A stretch of DNA of 64,000 nucleotides from Clostridia bacterium (GCA_017399965.1 JAFQAP010000032.1:1-64000), one strand, 5' to 3'. Counted from the stretch's first letter, positions 54,153 to 62,642 are shown. Notes: generated by a model not told the origin, from the sequence alone. Translations and numbers: made by a program.

Positions 54153-54821
54153 TTATTTTTTCACAAACACCAGTCTGGTGTAGCCGCTGCCACGCTTATA
54201 TACGGTCATACCGGTTCCGTCCATATCGCTTATCTCATCAAAAACAGCGGGAATAACAAGGTTGCCCTCCGTGTCCACAGCGCCGTATCTGCCGCCTTTT
54301 TTCACTACAGCGATACCGCCGCAAAAAGCATAGGCTTCGGTGTATTCGGGCTGGGTGAGCCAACGTCCCGTTTCAAGGTAATAGCCGTACTTGCCGCCGC
54401 GGTTAAGAAGCAGCACACCGTTTTCCGCACCGGTGCAGGAATAGCCTGCGGGTATGGAATACTCCTGCTGGGGAGCGGGCATCTTTGTATTTGAGATCTG
54501 CCCGAAATCATCATATTCCGCATCCACAGCCACCAAGGTTTCGTTGGGAACAAAGGCGCTTACCGCCTCCCCTTCAAATTCGGGAAGAGAAGAAATGTAA
54601 ATTTCGTATTCGTTTTGTTGAATAGCGGAAACATCACCTTCGTTAAGCAGGTCTTCAAGGATCTTATCGTCCGTTTCGTATTCAAATTCGTCCCTTGCGG
54701 CAGCATTTTTGGAAACAAAGCCCAAAATATCTCCGTTGACAGCCCACACAGCCGCCAGCGCCAAAAGCAAAGCGGCAAGGGAAAAAGCAGCATATTTAAT
54801 AACATTACCGTATTTTTTCAT
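54153..54821 (-). CDS. Membrane-anchored WG-repeat protein
   Basis: A 222-aa protein of unknown function. One N-terminal membrane helix (about 8-31) after a short basic start MKKYGNVIKY, then an acidic extracytoplasmic part. WG-like repeats are seen as NRGGKYGYYLETGRWL (about 136-151) and KKGGRYGAVDTEGNLVIP (about 173-190), a beta module common in Clostridia surface proteins. ATG 54821 with GAAAGG upstream; the reading starting 21 codons earlier is rejected. Stands alone, divergent from rpsO. Confidence 0.8.
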   Translation of the reverse strand: MKKYGNVIKYAAFSLAALLLALAAVWAVNGDILGFVSKNAAARDEFEYETDDKILEDLLNEGDVSAIQQNEYEIYISSLPEFEGEAVSAFVPNETLVAVDAEYDDFGQISNTKMPAPQQEYSIPAGYSCTGAENGVLLLNRGGKYGYYLETGRWLTQPEYTEAYAFCGGIAVVKKGGRYGAVDTEGNLVIPAVFDEISDMDGTGMTVYKRGSGYTRLVFVKK

Positions 54822-54855
54822 AAACTGACCCTTTCGGAATAACACTTTCAACAGA

Positions 54856-54884
54856 ATTTTACCATTAAAACTGTAATAAATCAA
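54856..54884 (-). promoter_or_regulatory. Promoter of the WG-repeat gene
   Basis: TTGATT (54879-54884), 17-nt spacer, TAAAAT (54856-54861) with TGG before the -10. Confidence 0.7.
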
Positions 54885-54921
54885 GCAAAACGAGAAAAAA
54901 TAAAAAAACTTAAAAAAACTA

Positions 54922-54950
54922 TTTACAAATCGGTTTTAATGTGGTAAAAT
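54922..54950 (+). promoter_or_regulatory. Promoter of rpsO
   Basis: TTTACA (54922-54927), 17-nt spacer, TAAAAT (54945-54950) with TGG before the -10. The leader to the rpsO start is about 115 nt. Confidence 0.75.
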
Positions 54951-54992
54951 TCGTTGTATGCCAAATTGGGGAGGCTCGGTTTAAGGGCACAG

Positions 54993-55009
54993 GGCGGTAG
55001 TTTTCCGCC
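54993..55009 (+). promoter_or_regulatory. Hairpin in the rpsO leader
   Basis: GGCGG TAGTTTT CCGCC followed by GTTTTC. S15 often represses its own translation through leader structures; this hairpin is a candidate part of such control but does not match a known class by eye. Confidence 0.4.
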
Positions 55010-55072
55010 GTTTTCACACACCTTTTACTCAGTCTTACCTGTAGGGCAAATAATAACGGAGGTGAAACAAGC

Positions 55073-55339
55073 ATGATCAACAAGGATCTTAAGCAGCAGA
55101 TCATCAAGGAGTACGCAGTTCACGAAGGTGACACCGGTTCTCCCGAAGTACAGATCGCAGTTCTCTCTCAGAGAATCAGCGAGCTTACCGCACACCTTAA
55201 GGCAAACCCCAAGGATAACCACTCCCGCAGAGGTATGCTTATTATGGTAGGTAAGAGAAGAAAGTACCTTAACTATCTGCAGAAGAAGGATATCGAGCGT
55301 TACCGTTCCATCGTTGCACGTCTCGGTCTTCGTAAGTAA
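55073..55339 (+). CDS. rpsO: Small ribosomal subunit protein uS15
   Basis: An 88-aa 30S protein that binds 16S rRNA helices 20-22 and 23a. It shows [23 protein letters not shown] (about 12-34), [26 protein letters not shown] (about 41-66) and the C-terminal [16 protein letters not shown] 8 nt after GGAGGTG. Followed by terminator, repeat and pnp, the conserved rpsO-pnp order. Confidence 0.98.
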   Translation: MINKDLKQQIIKEYAVHEGDTGSPEVQIAVLSQRISELTAHLKANPKDNHSRRGMLIMVGKRRKYLNYLQKKDIERYRSIVARLGLRK

Positions 55340-55358
55340 TTATTACTTCAAAAACGCG

Positions 55359-55390
55359 AAGGCGGGAGTATACACAACTCCCGCCTTTGT
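55359..55390 (+). terminator. Terminator of rpsO
   Basis: GGCGGGAGT / ACTCCCGCC with a short loop followed by TTTGTTGT. Confidence 0.85.
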
Positions 55391-55432
55391 TGTCGGGGTC
55401 CCCGAGAAGCCGTCAGGCTTCTTGGGGTGATT
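55391..55432 (-). repeat. Interspersed palindromic repeat, copy 7 (short form)
   Basis: Reads TGTCGGGGTCCCCGAGAAGC, loop, GCTTCTTGGGGTGATT on the plus strand, so it is in reverse orientation to copies 2-6, and unlike copy 1 the gene it follows (rpsO) is on the opposite strand of the element. One base of the 5' arm differs (GAGAAG for AAGAAG). Confidence 0.9.
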
Positions 55433-55469
55433 ACGGTTTTCAAAAAATTCAAAAAAAGAACAAGGTCAG

Positions 55470-55529
55470 GGTTTAGCAGTTAAAAACGTTCCGAAAAAGC
55501 GTTTTCGGCATGTTTTTAAGTGTTAAACC
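55470..55529 (+). promoter_or_regulatory. Long near-perfect hairpin in the pnp leader
   Basis: Two 28-nt arms around an AGCG loop: GGTTTAGCAGTTAAAAACG... pairs with ...TGTTTTTAAGTGTTAAACC, with only two mismatches and two G-U pairs by eye. No U-tail follows. It ends 45 nt before the pnp start. In Escherichia coli a long leader stem cut by RNase III lets PNPase repress its own mRNA; this element could do the same. Confidence 0.7.
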
Positions 55530-55574
55530 TACGCCTTGAAAAACAATATATTTAAAGAAAGGTGAAGTTTAATT

Positions 55575-57677
55575 ATGTTTCCCAATTACAGAACGTTTAA
55601 AACTACTCTCGCGGGAAGAGAATTGATCGTAGAGACCGGCAAGATAGCACAGCTCGCTTCCGGTTCCTGCCTTGTACGCTACGGCGAAACCGTTATTCTC
55701 TGCAACGCAACCGCATCCGCCGCTCCCAGAGACGGTATCGATTTTCTCCCTCTCTCCGTAGATTTTGAAGAGAGACTTTATTCCGTTGGTAAGATCCCCG
55801 GCTCCTTCCTTAAGAGAGAAGGCAGACCCAGCGAAAAGGCGATCCTTACCTCCAGAGTTATAGACAGACCTATCCGTCCCCTTTTCCCCAAGGATCTGCG
55901 TAACGACGTAGTTCTGTCCCTTACCGTTATGTCTGTTGACCCCGATAATTCTCCCGAGATCGCAGCAATGCTGGGTGCATCCATCGCACTTACCATTTCC
56001 GATATTCCCTGGAACGGTCCTATCGCAGGCGTTTTCATGGGTCTTGTAGACGGAAGAATAGTTGTTAACCCCACCGAAGAGCAGCGCAGCAGAAGCGAGC
56101 TTGAGCTTACCGTTGCCGGCACCAAGGAAAAGGTCGTTATGATCGAAGCGGGCGCAAAGGAAGTTGACGACGACACTATGTTGGAAGCTATCCTCAAGGG
56201 TCATGAAGCTATCAAGCCCCTTATAGATTTTATCCAGTCCATCCGCGAAGCAGTAGGCAAGCCTAAGTTTGAATATCCTTCCTGCGAAGTTGACCACGAT
56301 CTTTTCGATAAGATCGAAGCAATGGTAGGCGCAGACGTGGAAAAGGCTCTTTATACCGACGACAAGCGTGTACGTGATGCGGCTCTCAAGCCTATATACG
56401 ACAGAGTTTTCGAAGAGCTCGGCGAAGAATATGCGGACAAGACCGCTATGATCAACGAATGTCTGTACAAGCTTCAGAAAAAGATAGTACGCCGCTGGCT
56501 GCTTAATGAGCAAAAGCGTGTTGACGGCAGAAGAATGGACGAAATACGTCCTCTCGCCGCAGAAGTAGGCATTCTTCCCAGAACCCACGGTTCGGGTATG
56601 TTCACCAGAGGTCAAACTCAGGTTCTCACCACCGCAACCCTCGCTCCCGTAAGAGAAGCACAGCTTCTTGACGGCATTGATAACGAAGAAGAAAAACGCT
56701 ATATGCACCACTACAATATGCCCGGCTATTCCGTAGGCGAAGCAAAGGCGGCAAGAAGCCCCGGACGCCGCGAGATCGGCCACGGCGCACTTGCAGAGCG
56801 TTCTCTTGAGCCCGTTCTTCCCTCTAAGGAAGAGTTCCCCTATGCGATCCGTCTGGTTTCCGAGGTAGTTTCCTCCAACGGTTCTACCAGCCAGGCATCC
56901 GTTTGCGGTTCCACCCTCGCTCTTATGGACGCAGGTGTTCCCATTTCCGCACCCGTTGCAGGTATTTCCTGCGGTCTTATTACCGATGAAGACAAGTGGA
57001 TGACCATGATCGACATTCAGGGTCTTGAAGACTTCTTCGGCGATATGGACTTTAAGGTTGCAGGTACCAAGAAGGGTATCACCTCCATTCAGATGGACCT
57101 TAAGATAGACGGTCTTACCCCCGAAATTATCAAAAACGCATTTGAAGTTACCCGCAAGGGACGTTTCCAGATAATCGACGAAGTTATCCTCCCCTGCATC
57201 GCAGCTCCCAGAGATGACGTTTCCAAGTACGCTCCCAAGATGATCTCCCTTAAGATCCCCGTAGATAAGATCCGTGAGGTTATCGGTACCGGCGGTAAGA
57301 TTATCCAGAAGATCTGCGCAGATACCGGCGCGAAGATCGATATCGAGGACGACGGCAGCGTATTTATCGCAGCAGTTGATAAGGAAAACGGCTACAAGGC
57401 TCTTAACATTATCAACGCCATCGTTAACGATCCCGAACCCGGCGATCTGTTTATCGGTAAAGTAACCCGTATCCTTTCCAACGTAGGCGCGTTTGTTGAG
57501 ATCGCTCCCGGTAAGGAAGGTATGGTTCATATCAGCAAGCTTGATAAAAAGCGTGTTGCAAAGGTAGAGGATGTTGTTTCCGTAGGCGACGAAATTAAGG
57601 TTATGTCCCTTGGTATCGACGAAAAGGGCAGACTCAATTTCTCCCGCAAGGACGCACTCTCCATAGTTGAAGACTAA
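55575..57677 (+). CDS. pnp: Polyribonucleotide nucleotidyltransferase (PNPase)
   Basis: A 700-aa phosphorolytic 3'-5' exoribonuclease. Two RNase PH-like domains (about 5-220 and 300-545; the second with MHHYNMPGYSVGEA and GHGALAERSLEPVLP), separated by a helical domain, followed by KH (about 553-610; IREVIGTGGKIIQKI) and S1 (about 618-690; GDLFIGKVTRILSNVGAFVEI). The active-site aspartates are in DFFGDMDFKVAGT (about 485-497). ATG with AAAGGTG upstream. A long leader hairpin lies before it. Confidence 0.98.
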   Translation: MFPNYRTFKTTLAGRELIVETGKIAQLASGSCLVRYGETVILCNATASAAPRDGIDFLPLSVDFEERLYSVGKIPGSFLKREGRPSEKAILTSRVIDRPIRPLFPKDLRNDVVLSLTVMSVDPDNSPEIAAMLGASIALTISDIPWNGPIAGVFMGLVDGRIVVNPTEEQRSRSELELTVAGTKEKVVMIEAGAKEVDDDTMLEAILKGHEAIKPLIDFIQSIREAVGKPKFEYPSCEVDHDLFDKIEAMVGADVEKALYTDDKRVRDAALKPIYDRVFEELGEEYADKTAMINECLYKLQKKIVRRWLLNEQKRVDGRRMDEIRPLAAEVGILPRTHGSGMFTRGQTQVLTTATLAPVREAQLLDGIDNEEEKRYMHHYNMPGYSVGEAKAARSPGRREIGHGALAERSLEPVLPSKEEFPYAIRLVSEVVSSNGSTSQASVCGSTLALMDAGVPISAPVAGISCGLITDEDKWMTMIDIQGLEDFFGDMDFKVAGTKKGITSIQMDLKIDGLTPEIIKNAFEVTRKGRFQIIDEVILPCIAAPRDDVSKYAPKMISLKIPVDKIREVIGTGGKIIQKICADTGAKIDIEDDGSVFIAAVDKENGYKALNIINAIVNDPEPGDLFIGKVTRILSNVGAFVEIAPGKEGMVHISKLDKKRVAKVEDVVSVGDEIKVMSLGIDEKGRLNFSRKDALSIVED

Positions 57678-57701
57678 GACCACCCCGAATAAAGTTATAC
57701 A

Positions 57702-57733
57702 AAAAGCTCCCGAAAAATCGGGAGCTTTTGGTT
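57702..57733. terminator. Bidirectional intrinsic terminator after pnp
   Basis: AAAAGCTCCCGA AAAA TCGGGAGCTTTT followed by GGTTTT; also serves the converging minus-strand gene. Confidence 0.9.
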
Positions 57734-57758
57734 TTGTATTTTAGAGAAAATTGAAAAT

Positions 57759-58652
57759 TTATTTATCTGCGGCGGGATTTGCCTTTCGTTTCTTTGCGGA
57801 TTTGACAAAAACAGCAGAAACACCAACCGCTATCGCCACGGCTGCCAATGCGAGGGCTACATACAAGGCAACGGGAGCAGATTCGATTTCGGGAGGGTTT
57901 CCGTATATATATGCCGCAAAGAAAGAGGGATAAAGTGTGCCGCCAAGTGTTGGCTCAAGATTTTTCTCCCATTTCTCGTAATACTTAAGATAATCCTTAA
58001 CTGTTGCTCGATACTCTTCTTCTGACACGGTAACTATATAGCTGCCAAACCTGTATTCGAAAGCACTTTCGCCGCAATAACACTTTTTGGCGTCTACGGC
58101 ACACAGATATTTGCCGTCCGCAGTATCAAAACAAACGTAATGCTCGTTTTGTATATTATATTGGTAGGTGCACGGGTCGGTAACAACGATTTCCAAAATA
58201 TCCTTATCATCATACGAGGCTTTGTATTCGCCGTATCCCAACGCAATGTTCAGCCAGTCCGGATACTTTCCATATTCGTATTTGTACATAAGGTCAAGCG
58301 CATCGTTTCCGTCTTTGTCTTTGTAAAGGCAAACGTGTATCACGTCGCCGTTTTCTTCGCAAAAAAGCAAATACCCGCCGTAATCTTCGATATTCCACTC
58401 CCATTCGCTATCCTCGGGTGGATTTTCGTGAACATACGCCGCTCCTGCTTTTATCGCAGGCATATTGAGAAGATTATATCCCGAGAGAGCATCATCAATA
58501 ACGGTATCGGCGGGGATTTTCAATTCCACGTTCCAAGCAGCTCGGTATTTTTCGTTTATACTAAAATCGTAAGACTCTTCCGCGAAAGCAAAAACGCTCA
58601 TCACAGAAACCAGCAAAATTGTAATTATTATTGCTGCAGTTATCTTTTTCAT
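57759..58652 (-). CDS. Surface protein with signal peptide and C-terminal membrane anchor, unknown function
   Basis: A 297-aa protein, not recognised. A signal peptide (1-25, ending FAFA before EES), an exported acidic, aromatic-rich domain (about 26-258) with four cysteines near 181-205 (DPCTYQYN, HYVCFD, LCAVDAKKCYC), a Pro-containing spacer, one transmembrane helix (about 261-283) and a basic tail VKSAKKRK, giving a type I membrane topology. There is no LPXTG. It starts 22 nt after the stop of the secreted protease gene with GAGAGGG upstream, so the two are probably one operon; it might tether, process or protect against the protease, but that is inference. Confidence 0.75.
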   Translation of the reverse strand: MKKITAAIIITILLVSVMSVFAFAEESYDFSINEKYRAAWNVELKIPADTVIDDALSGYNLLNMPAIKAGAAYVHENPPEDSEWEWNIEDYGGYLLFCEENGDVIHVCLYKDKDGNDALDLMYKYEYGKYPDWLNIALGYGEYKASYDDKDILEIVVTDPCTYQYNIQNEHYVCFDTADGKYLCAVDAKKCYCGESAFEYRFGSYIVTVSEEEYRATVKDYLKYYEKWEKNLEPTLGGTLYPSFFAAYIYGNPPEIESAPVALYVALALAAVAIAVGVSAVFVKSAKKRKANPAADK

Positions 58653-58674
58653 ATGTTTTCCCTCTCAATTATTT

Positions 58675-61600
58675 TTAATCAGAATCAATTACATCATCGT
58701 ATCCGTCTACTCTAAACACAACTATATCCTCCCAAACATAATACAGACCATTATGCACGCTATTATGTGCGCAAAGATCATTGTAGGTGTATGTTAATTG
58801 AGTTCCTGTTTGAGATGGCCACGGATCGTATATACTGTAGACCCAATCACCCAAGTCATCATCCCAATTATATGCATAAATAACTAAAGCATGACCTCCG
58901 ATTCTTTCGTTAGCTTCATTATAGTGCCACATACACGCGATAACCGGATATCCCTGATCCAGCATATTTTGAAGCGCCGACGGACTGTAAATCTTATTGC
59001 CGTAAGCATATGTTTTGTGAGTGCTTTCTGCGCCTATTGCATAAGCAAGAATTTCTTCTGTCTCACTTGCAAGTGCGCCAACCTCTCTCGTTACATGCTT
59101 TTGGTCGGCATCCACATCCAGCACACGTTCACCTCTGTCTTTATACCACACCAACGCACCTACAGAAAACGGCGTTTCCATATACGCATAACTCGCCATT
59201 TTAATACAAGCAGCCCAACACCACATGTCGTTTTCTTGAGGTGTTAAAACAATATCTTCAATGGTAGTAACTCTCGAAAGCAACCATTCATCCATATAAT
59301 TGCTGTCTGCAGTATATGTAATATGCTTAATATGGGTTTCATCGCTTCCAACTGCTATAACACGCCCCAAGCTTTCTCCAAGCTTTGAGGTGATTTTTAC
59401 GGCACCGCTCGCAGTTTTGCTGAATTTCCACTGTAGTCCGGAAGGAACCTCATCGGAGCATGATGTTATACAAATGTTTTCGGAAGTAGAACTACCGCTT
59501 ACGCCTATGTGATATGCGTTTGCTTGTTCAGTTTGAATTATATAATAATCATCTTTGTAACGAGTTATTTTCCACTGCTTTATTGACTCTGCAGTGAAAT
59601 GTTCTTGCGAGATGGCAGTACCGCTTTCGAGCACTCCGTCCTCTATACTCGCATATAAATCCTGCTCCCAATTACGTAAGTAGTATACGCCGTTTGGCAC
59701 GAGCGTTGTGGTCATACTAACTGTAAAAGTATTGTTTGTTGAAAAATTTGATGTAGTTCCTGTGAGATCAAACGTTCCGGCAGATACTCCCGTAAAACAT
59801 TTGGTTTCTTGATTATACAAAATGTGTGATGTATCAATCGTAAAAGAAAAGGTTTGATCGATTTTAGTGGGAGAATACATCACAGGAAGTAAGCCAAGAT
59901 CAGCTATTGTTTTTACTTCTTTCGGCGCAATGTATAACGATATGTCATACTCATTATTCTCATTATACACAATCTGCTTTTGCTCTGTAGTGTCATACAA
60001 GATAACGCCGGAACTGGGAGAGAAAATAGGTGCAAATGTCCAGCGGTAATTATTAGAATTTGAATAAGTTTGAACTCTCGCTTGTGCATTTAGGGCAGTT
60101 GAACCGTTTTCTATATGAAGTGTCTCATCGCTTTCTCCGTTGTGTTTTATAACGTAGCCGCCGCTGACATACTCAATCGACCATCTGTATGCTGCAATTA
60201 CGTAATTCGGGTCGGCGCTATCCGTACTGCCGTCTTTTATGTTTTGCCGTATACGCACAGAATTCTCCTGTCCGTAAGCATACAGGCACATATCCAGTTT
60301 ATGATACGGACGTAACGTATACATACCGTCTCCGATATATTTCACTTTCCATATTTGTTGGAACCGCTCTTGTTCGGTGCCGGCGTTGGAAGTGGACGAA
60401 TATTGCGTAACCTGCGCAAAATCGTTTATCATACCTTGGTTTACGTTCAGATACAGGTTTGAATTATTATTCTTTATTCTAATAACGTTATAAGGATAAA
60501 TTACATACAGTTCTTTTTGAACAGTCTGCTGACCCCCGCTTGCAAAAGTTACAGTTGCTGTAATAACGGTACGACCTACCGTGCCTGCAGACAAAAGTCC
60601 GGTGCCGGAAACCTGCGCAACGGATGTGTTGCTGGAAGACCACACCACGGATTGCAAAGTTTCGTTGGAAGAAACGGAAAGTTGCAAATTGGCACCGCCG
60701 GGGAGATAATTCGTTGACGGAGTTATGGTGAGAGAAGTATTGTAAGTCATAACCACATACGGTCTGCGGTCGGTTATGGCGGTTTCCGAAGAACAAGGAA
60801 CTTTTTTATATAGGTTGCTTGTTTCGTTTGGGTTTTTCATTATAAAACCGCAGTCAGCAGTAGCATACCGTCCTGATTTCCACCACTTAATAAGAGTAGT
60901 TATATCAAAGCATGCATAAGCGCCTGACGGCATATTTGCGGTCATCGCGGTAATAGTATCATTGCCCGTATAGTATCCCGGTGCATTGCTCCATTTTACT
61001 CCACTTTCCGTCCACGAGTTAGATACATTAGGGTATATATTTATGGGAAGACTGCTATGCCCCGATGCATCCCAAGTATAGAATTTTACGCTTACTATCT
61101 GAGAGCCGGTTAACGAGTTATACAGCGTGCTGTTATACAGTCCCGGCAGACGAAAGATCGCTCTTCCCACGCCGTAAGTAGAATCTCCGTAGCCGACGGT
61201 AAGATACGTAAAGCCGCCGTAATTGGAATTGGGCGTGCCTTGATATATTACGCTGTCCTCGATAGCGTTTGCTCCGTTCAGATTATCCGAAACGGTAATA
61301 GACGGATCTATTGTTACGGGATAAACCGTATCGGGGTCGGTAAGGAATTCTTCGGGAGCGATAAGGGTGAGTATATATTTACTGCCGTTATTCTGCTCGG
61401 TTATTTTCATTTCACCCACACAGAAGTTACCGGCGGAATCGTATATCTGCACAGCGCCTAATTCAAAGGTTTCTTTATTGCCGTTACCGGGCTTTTTAAC
61501 AATATATTTTCCGTCTTCCTCCAGTATTCGCATACCGTGGGTATGGATAAGAAAATCATAAGAAAGCTGCCCCGTATATTCGGAGAGTATAATGTCCTCC

Positions 61601-62214
61601 TTCAAGCCGGAAAGGGTGGGAGTATATGCAAGCACGGTGTTTTCACCGAACACGCCGGGGTAAGTTATACGCTCGTATTCGTCGATAATTACCTCTTCCG
61701 TGTCCGCAACGCCTTGGGGATACAGTGTAAGGTGGTATTTATCGTATTTAACGGAAATACCGTCGGACAAAACGTCGGGAAACCACAGTTTTACGTCGTT
61801 TGCTTTTAGGGTATATCCTTTGTTTTTGCGTATGATGGTAAGGTCTTTTTCCACCGTTTCGCCGTTTTCGTCCACATACCGCACGTTATCGTCCATATAG
61901 TATACGCTTTTCGTGCCGTCGCGGTTAAGGAAAACGTAGGTATTTAATTCTTCTTCCTCGTTTATGCGGGCAACGTGCCCTGCTTCGTCAAGGGTTTCGT
62001 TATCCACATAATCGCGGATAAAGGTGCCGTCAAAGGCATATTCAAGAGAGCCTGTGCCCTCGTATATTTCTTCTGTGTACTCTTCTTCGGGAAGGTATGT
62101 GTCTGTCTTTAATGTTGTATCTTCTTCCTGCGCGCTTGCCTGCTCAAAGGGGAACGCATAAACAGCGGAAAAGAGCAACATAAAGATGAGTAATACCGAT
62201 AAAACTTTTTTCAT
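58675..62214 (-). CDS. Large secreted papain-like cysteine protease with lectin, DNRLRE and Ig-like modules
   Basis: A 1179-aa exported protein. Signal peptide (1-28, ASAQ); an N-terminal beta-rich module of a kind seen in Clostridia surface and YD-repeat proteins, ending YPVTIDPSI (about 50-305); a DNRLRE carbohydrate-binding-like domain (about 315-492; AIFRLPGL, WTESGVKWSNAPG); a Big_2 Ig-like domain (495-572); a ricin-lectin-like unit (575-730); a linker with a second Ig-like part (740-840); a second ricin-like unit (842-972); and a C-terminal papain-like domain of the AvrRpt2/C39-like type (about 985-1175) with Gln993, Cys999 (MWCWAAC), His1108 (GGHALVI) and Asp1130 (YDPWP). No anchor is seen. 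Domain borders are estimates. A leader with hairpins and a short ORF precedes it. Confidence 0.85.
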   Translation of the reverse strand: MKKVLSVLLIFMLLFSAVYAFPFEQASAQEEDTTLKTDTYLPEEEYTEEIYEGTGSLEYAFDGTFIRDYVDNETLDEAGHVARINEEEELNTYVFLNRDGTKSVYYMDDNVRYVDENGETVEKDLTIIRKNKGYTLKANDVKLWFPDVLSDGISVKYDKYHLTLYPQGVADTEEVIIDEYERITYPGVFGENTVLAYTPTLSGLKEDIILSEYTGQLSYDFLIHTHGMRILEEDGKYIVKKPGNGNKETFELGAVQIYDSAGNFCVGEMKITEQNNGSKYILTLIAPEEFLTDPDTVYPVTIDPSITVSDNLNGANAIEDSVIYQGTPNSNYGGFTYLTVGYGDSTYGVGRAIFRLPGLYNSTLYNSLTGSQIVSVKFYTWDASGHSSLPINIYPNVSNSWTESGVKWSNAPGYYTGNDTITAMTANMPSGAYACFDITTLIKWWKSGRYATADCGFIMKNPNETSNLYKKVPCSSETAITDRRPYVVMTYNTSLTITPSTNYLPGGANLQLSVSSNETLQSVVWSSSNTSVAQVSGTGLLSAGTVGRTVITATVTFASGGQQTVQKELYVIYPYNVIRIKNNNSNLYLNVNQGMINDFAQVTQYSSTSNAGTEQERFQQIWKVKYIGDGMYTLRPYHKLDMCLYAYGQENSVRIRQNIKDGSTDSADPNYVIAAYRWSIEYVSGGYVIKHNGESDETLHIENGSTALNAQARVQTYSNSNNYRWTFAPIFSPSSGVILYDTTEQKQIVYNENNEYDISLYIAPKEVKTIADLGLLPVMYSPTKIDQTFSFTIDTSHILYNQETKCFTGVSAGTFDLTGTTSNFSTNNTFTVSMTTTLVPNGVYYLRNWEQDLYASIEDGVLESGTAISQEHFTAESIKQWKITRYKDDYYIIQTEQANAYHIGVSGSSTSENICITSCSDEVPSGLQWKFSKTASGAVKITSKLGESLGRVIAVGSDETHIKHITYTADSNYMDEWLLSRVTTIEDIVLTPQENDMWCWAACIKMASYAYMETPFSVGALVWYKDRGERVLDVDADQKHVTREVGALASETEEILAYAIGAESTHKTYAYGNKIYSPSALQNMLDQGYPVIACMWHYNEANERIGGHALVIYAYNWDDDLGDWVYSIYDPWPSQTGTQLTYTYNDLCAHNSVHNGLYYVWEDIVVFRVDGYDDVIDSD

Positions 62215-62257
62215 TTTCTTTTCTCCTTTTAAAAATTTCGTACAATGCTCACTGTTT

Positions 62258-62271
62258 TGCCCCGAAGGGCA
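62258..62271 (-). promoter_or_regulatory. Stable hairpin with TTCG loop after the leader ORF
   Basis: Minus-strand TGCCC TTCG GGGCA, directly after the stop codon of the 19-codon ORF and 44 nt before the protease start. No U-run follows, so it is not a plain terminator. Confidence 0.55.
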
Positions 62272-62331
62272 TTAAAAACGCAAGAGCAGAGGAAATTCAA
62301 AGGGGAAAATAAAAATACGTTTGTTTTTCAT
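62272..62331 (-). CDS. Putative 19-residue leader peptide
   Basis: ATG at 62331, 8 nt after a strong GGGAGG, then 18 codons and TAA; the peptide is MKNKRIFIFPFEFPLLLRF, basic then hydrophobic with five Phe, three Leu and two Ile. It lies in the leader of the secreted protease gene between two hairpins, an arrangement like that of regulatory leader peptides. It may equally be a small membrane-active peptide, or chance; the ribosome binding site is the main support. Confidence 0.5.
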   Translation of the reverse strand: MKNKRIFIFPFEFPLLLRF

Positions 62332-62348
62332 ATACGTTTCCTCCCGTT

Positions 62349-62387
62349 TATATAGTAAAGGGTTATTCTCTGCCCTTTCACTATATA
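62349..62387 (-). promoter_or_regulatory. Hairpin upstream of the leader ORF
   Basis: TATATAGTGAAAGGG / CCCTTTACTATATA, one bulged base, 10-nt loop, ending 4 nt before the GGGAGG of the leader ORF. No T-run follows on the minus strand. May be an mRNA 5' stem or a protein-binding dyad. Confidence 0.55.
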
Positions 62388-62400
62388 GATGTTTAAAACA

Positions 62401-62483
62401 GGCAAAACGTCTATAAAAAAGTTTGAAAAATTTTTATATTGGTTTTGCCTCTCATTTAACTAATGAACTTTAAAAGCAAAACC
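62401..62483. repeat. Three alternating GGCAAAAC/GGTTTTGCC motifs in the protease upstream region
   Basis: GGCAAAAC (62401-62408), GGTTTTGCC (62441-62449) and GCAAAACC (62476-62483), within AT-rich DNA that also repeats AAAAATTTTTAT. They form overlapping inverted repeats and could be operator sites. The rest of the 62215-62704 gap holds no further gene. Confidence 0.4.
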
Positions 62484-62642
62484 TCTAAAAATTTTTATGA
62501 TATTTTTAGAAAATATTTCTTTGCGTGCGGAAGAAACGATTCCTCTATTCACATTATACCACACACTGAAATCATAATCAATTGTATGTTATGTAGAAAT
62601 AGATACGTGGGTTTTGTGCAATTAGCAAAATCGTATTTAATA

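Noticed and set aside
54961..55072. Possible riboswitch or T-box in the rpsO leader
   Set aside because: No specifier-loop/T-box (TGGNACCGCG) or aptamer core was found; only a small hairpin is supported.
55569..57683. 704-codon open frame on the minus strand exactly opposite pnp
   Set aside because: It spans the same limits as pnp, has no ribosome binding site, and its composition is rich in Cys, Gly, Asn and Val with no domain. It is open because pnp uses few codons whose complement is a stop.
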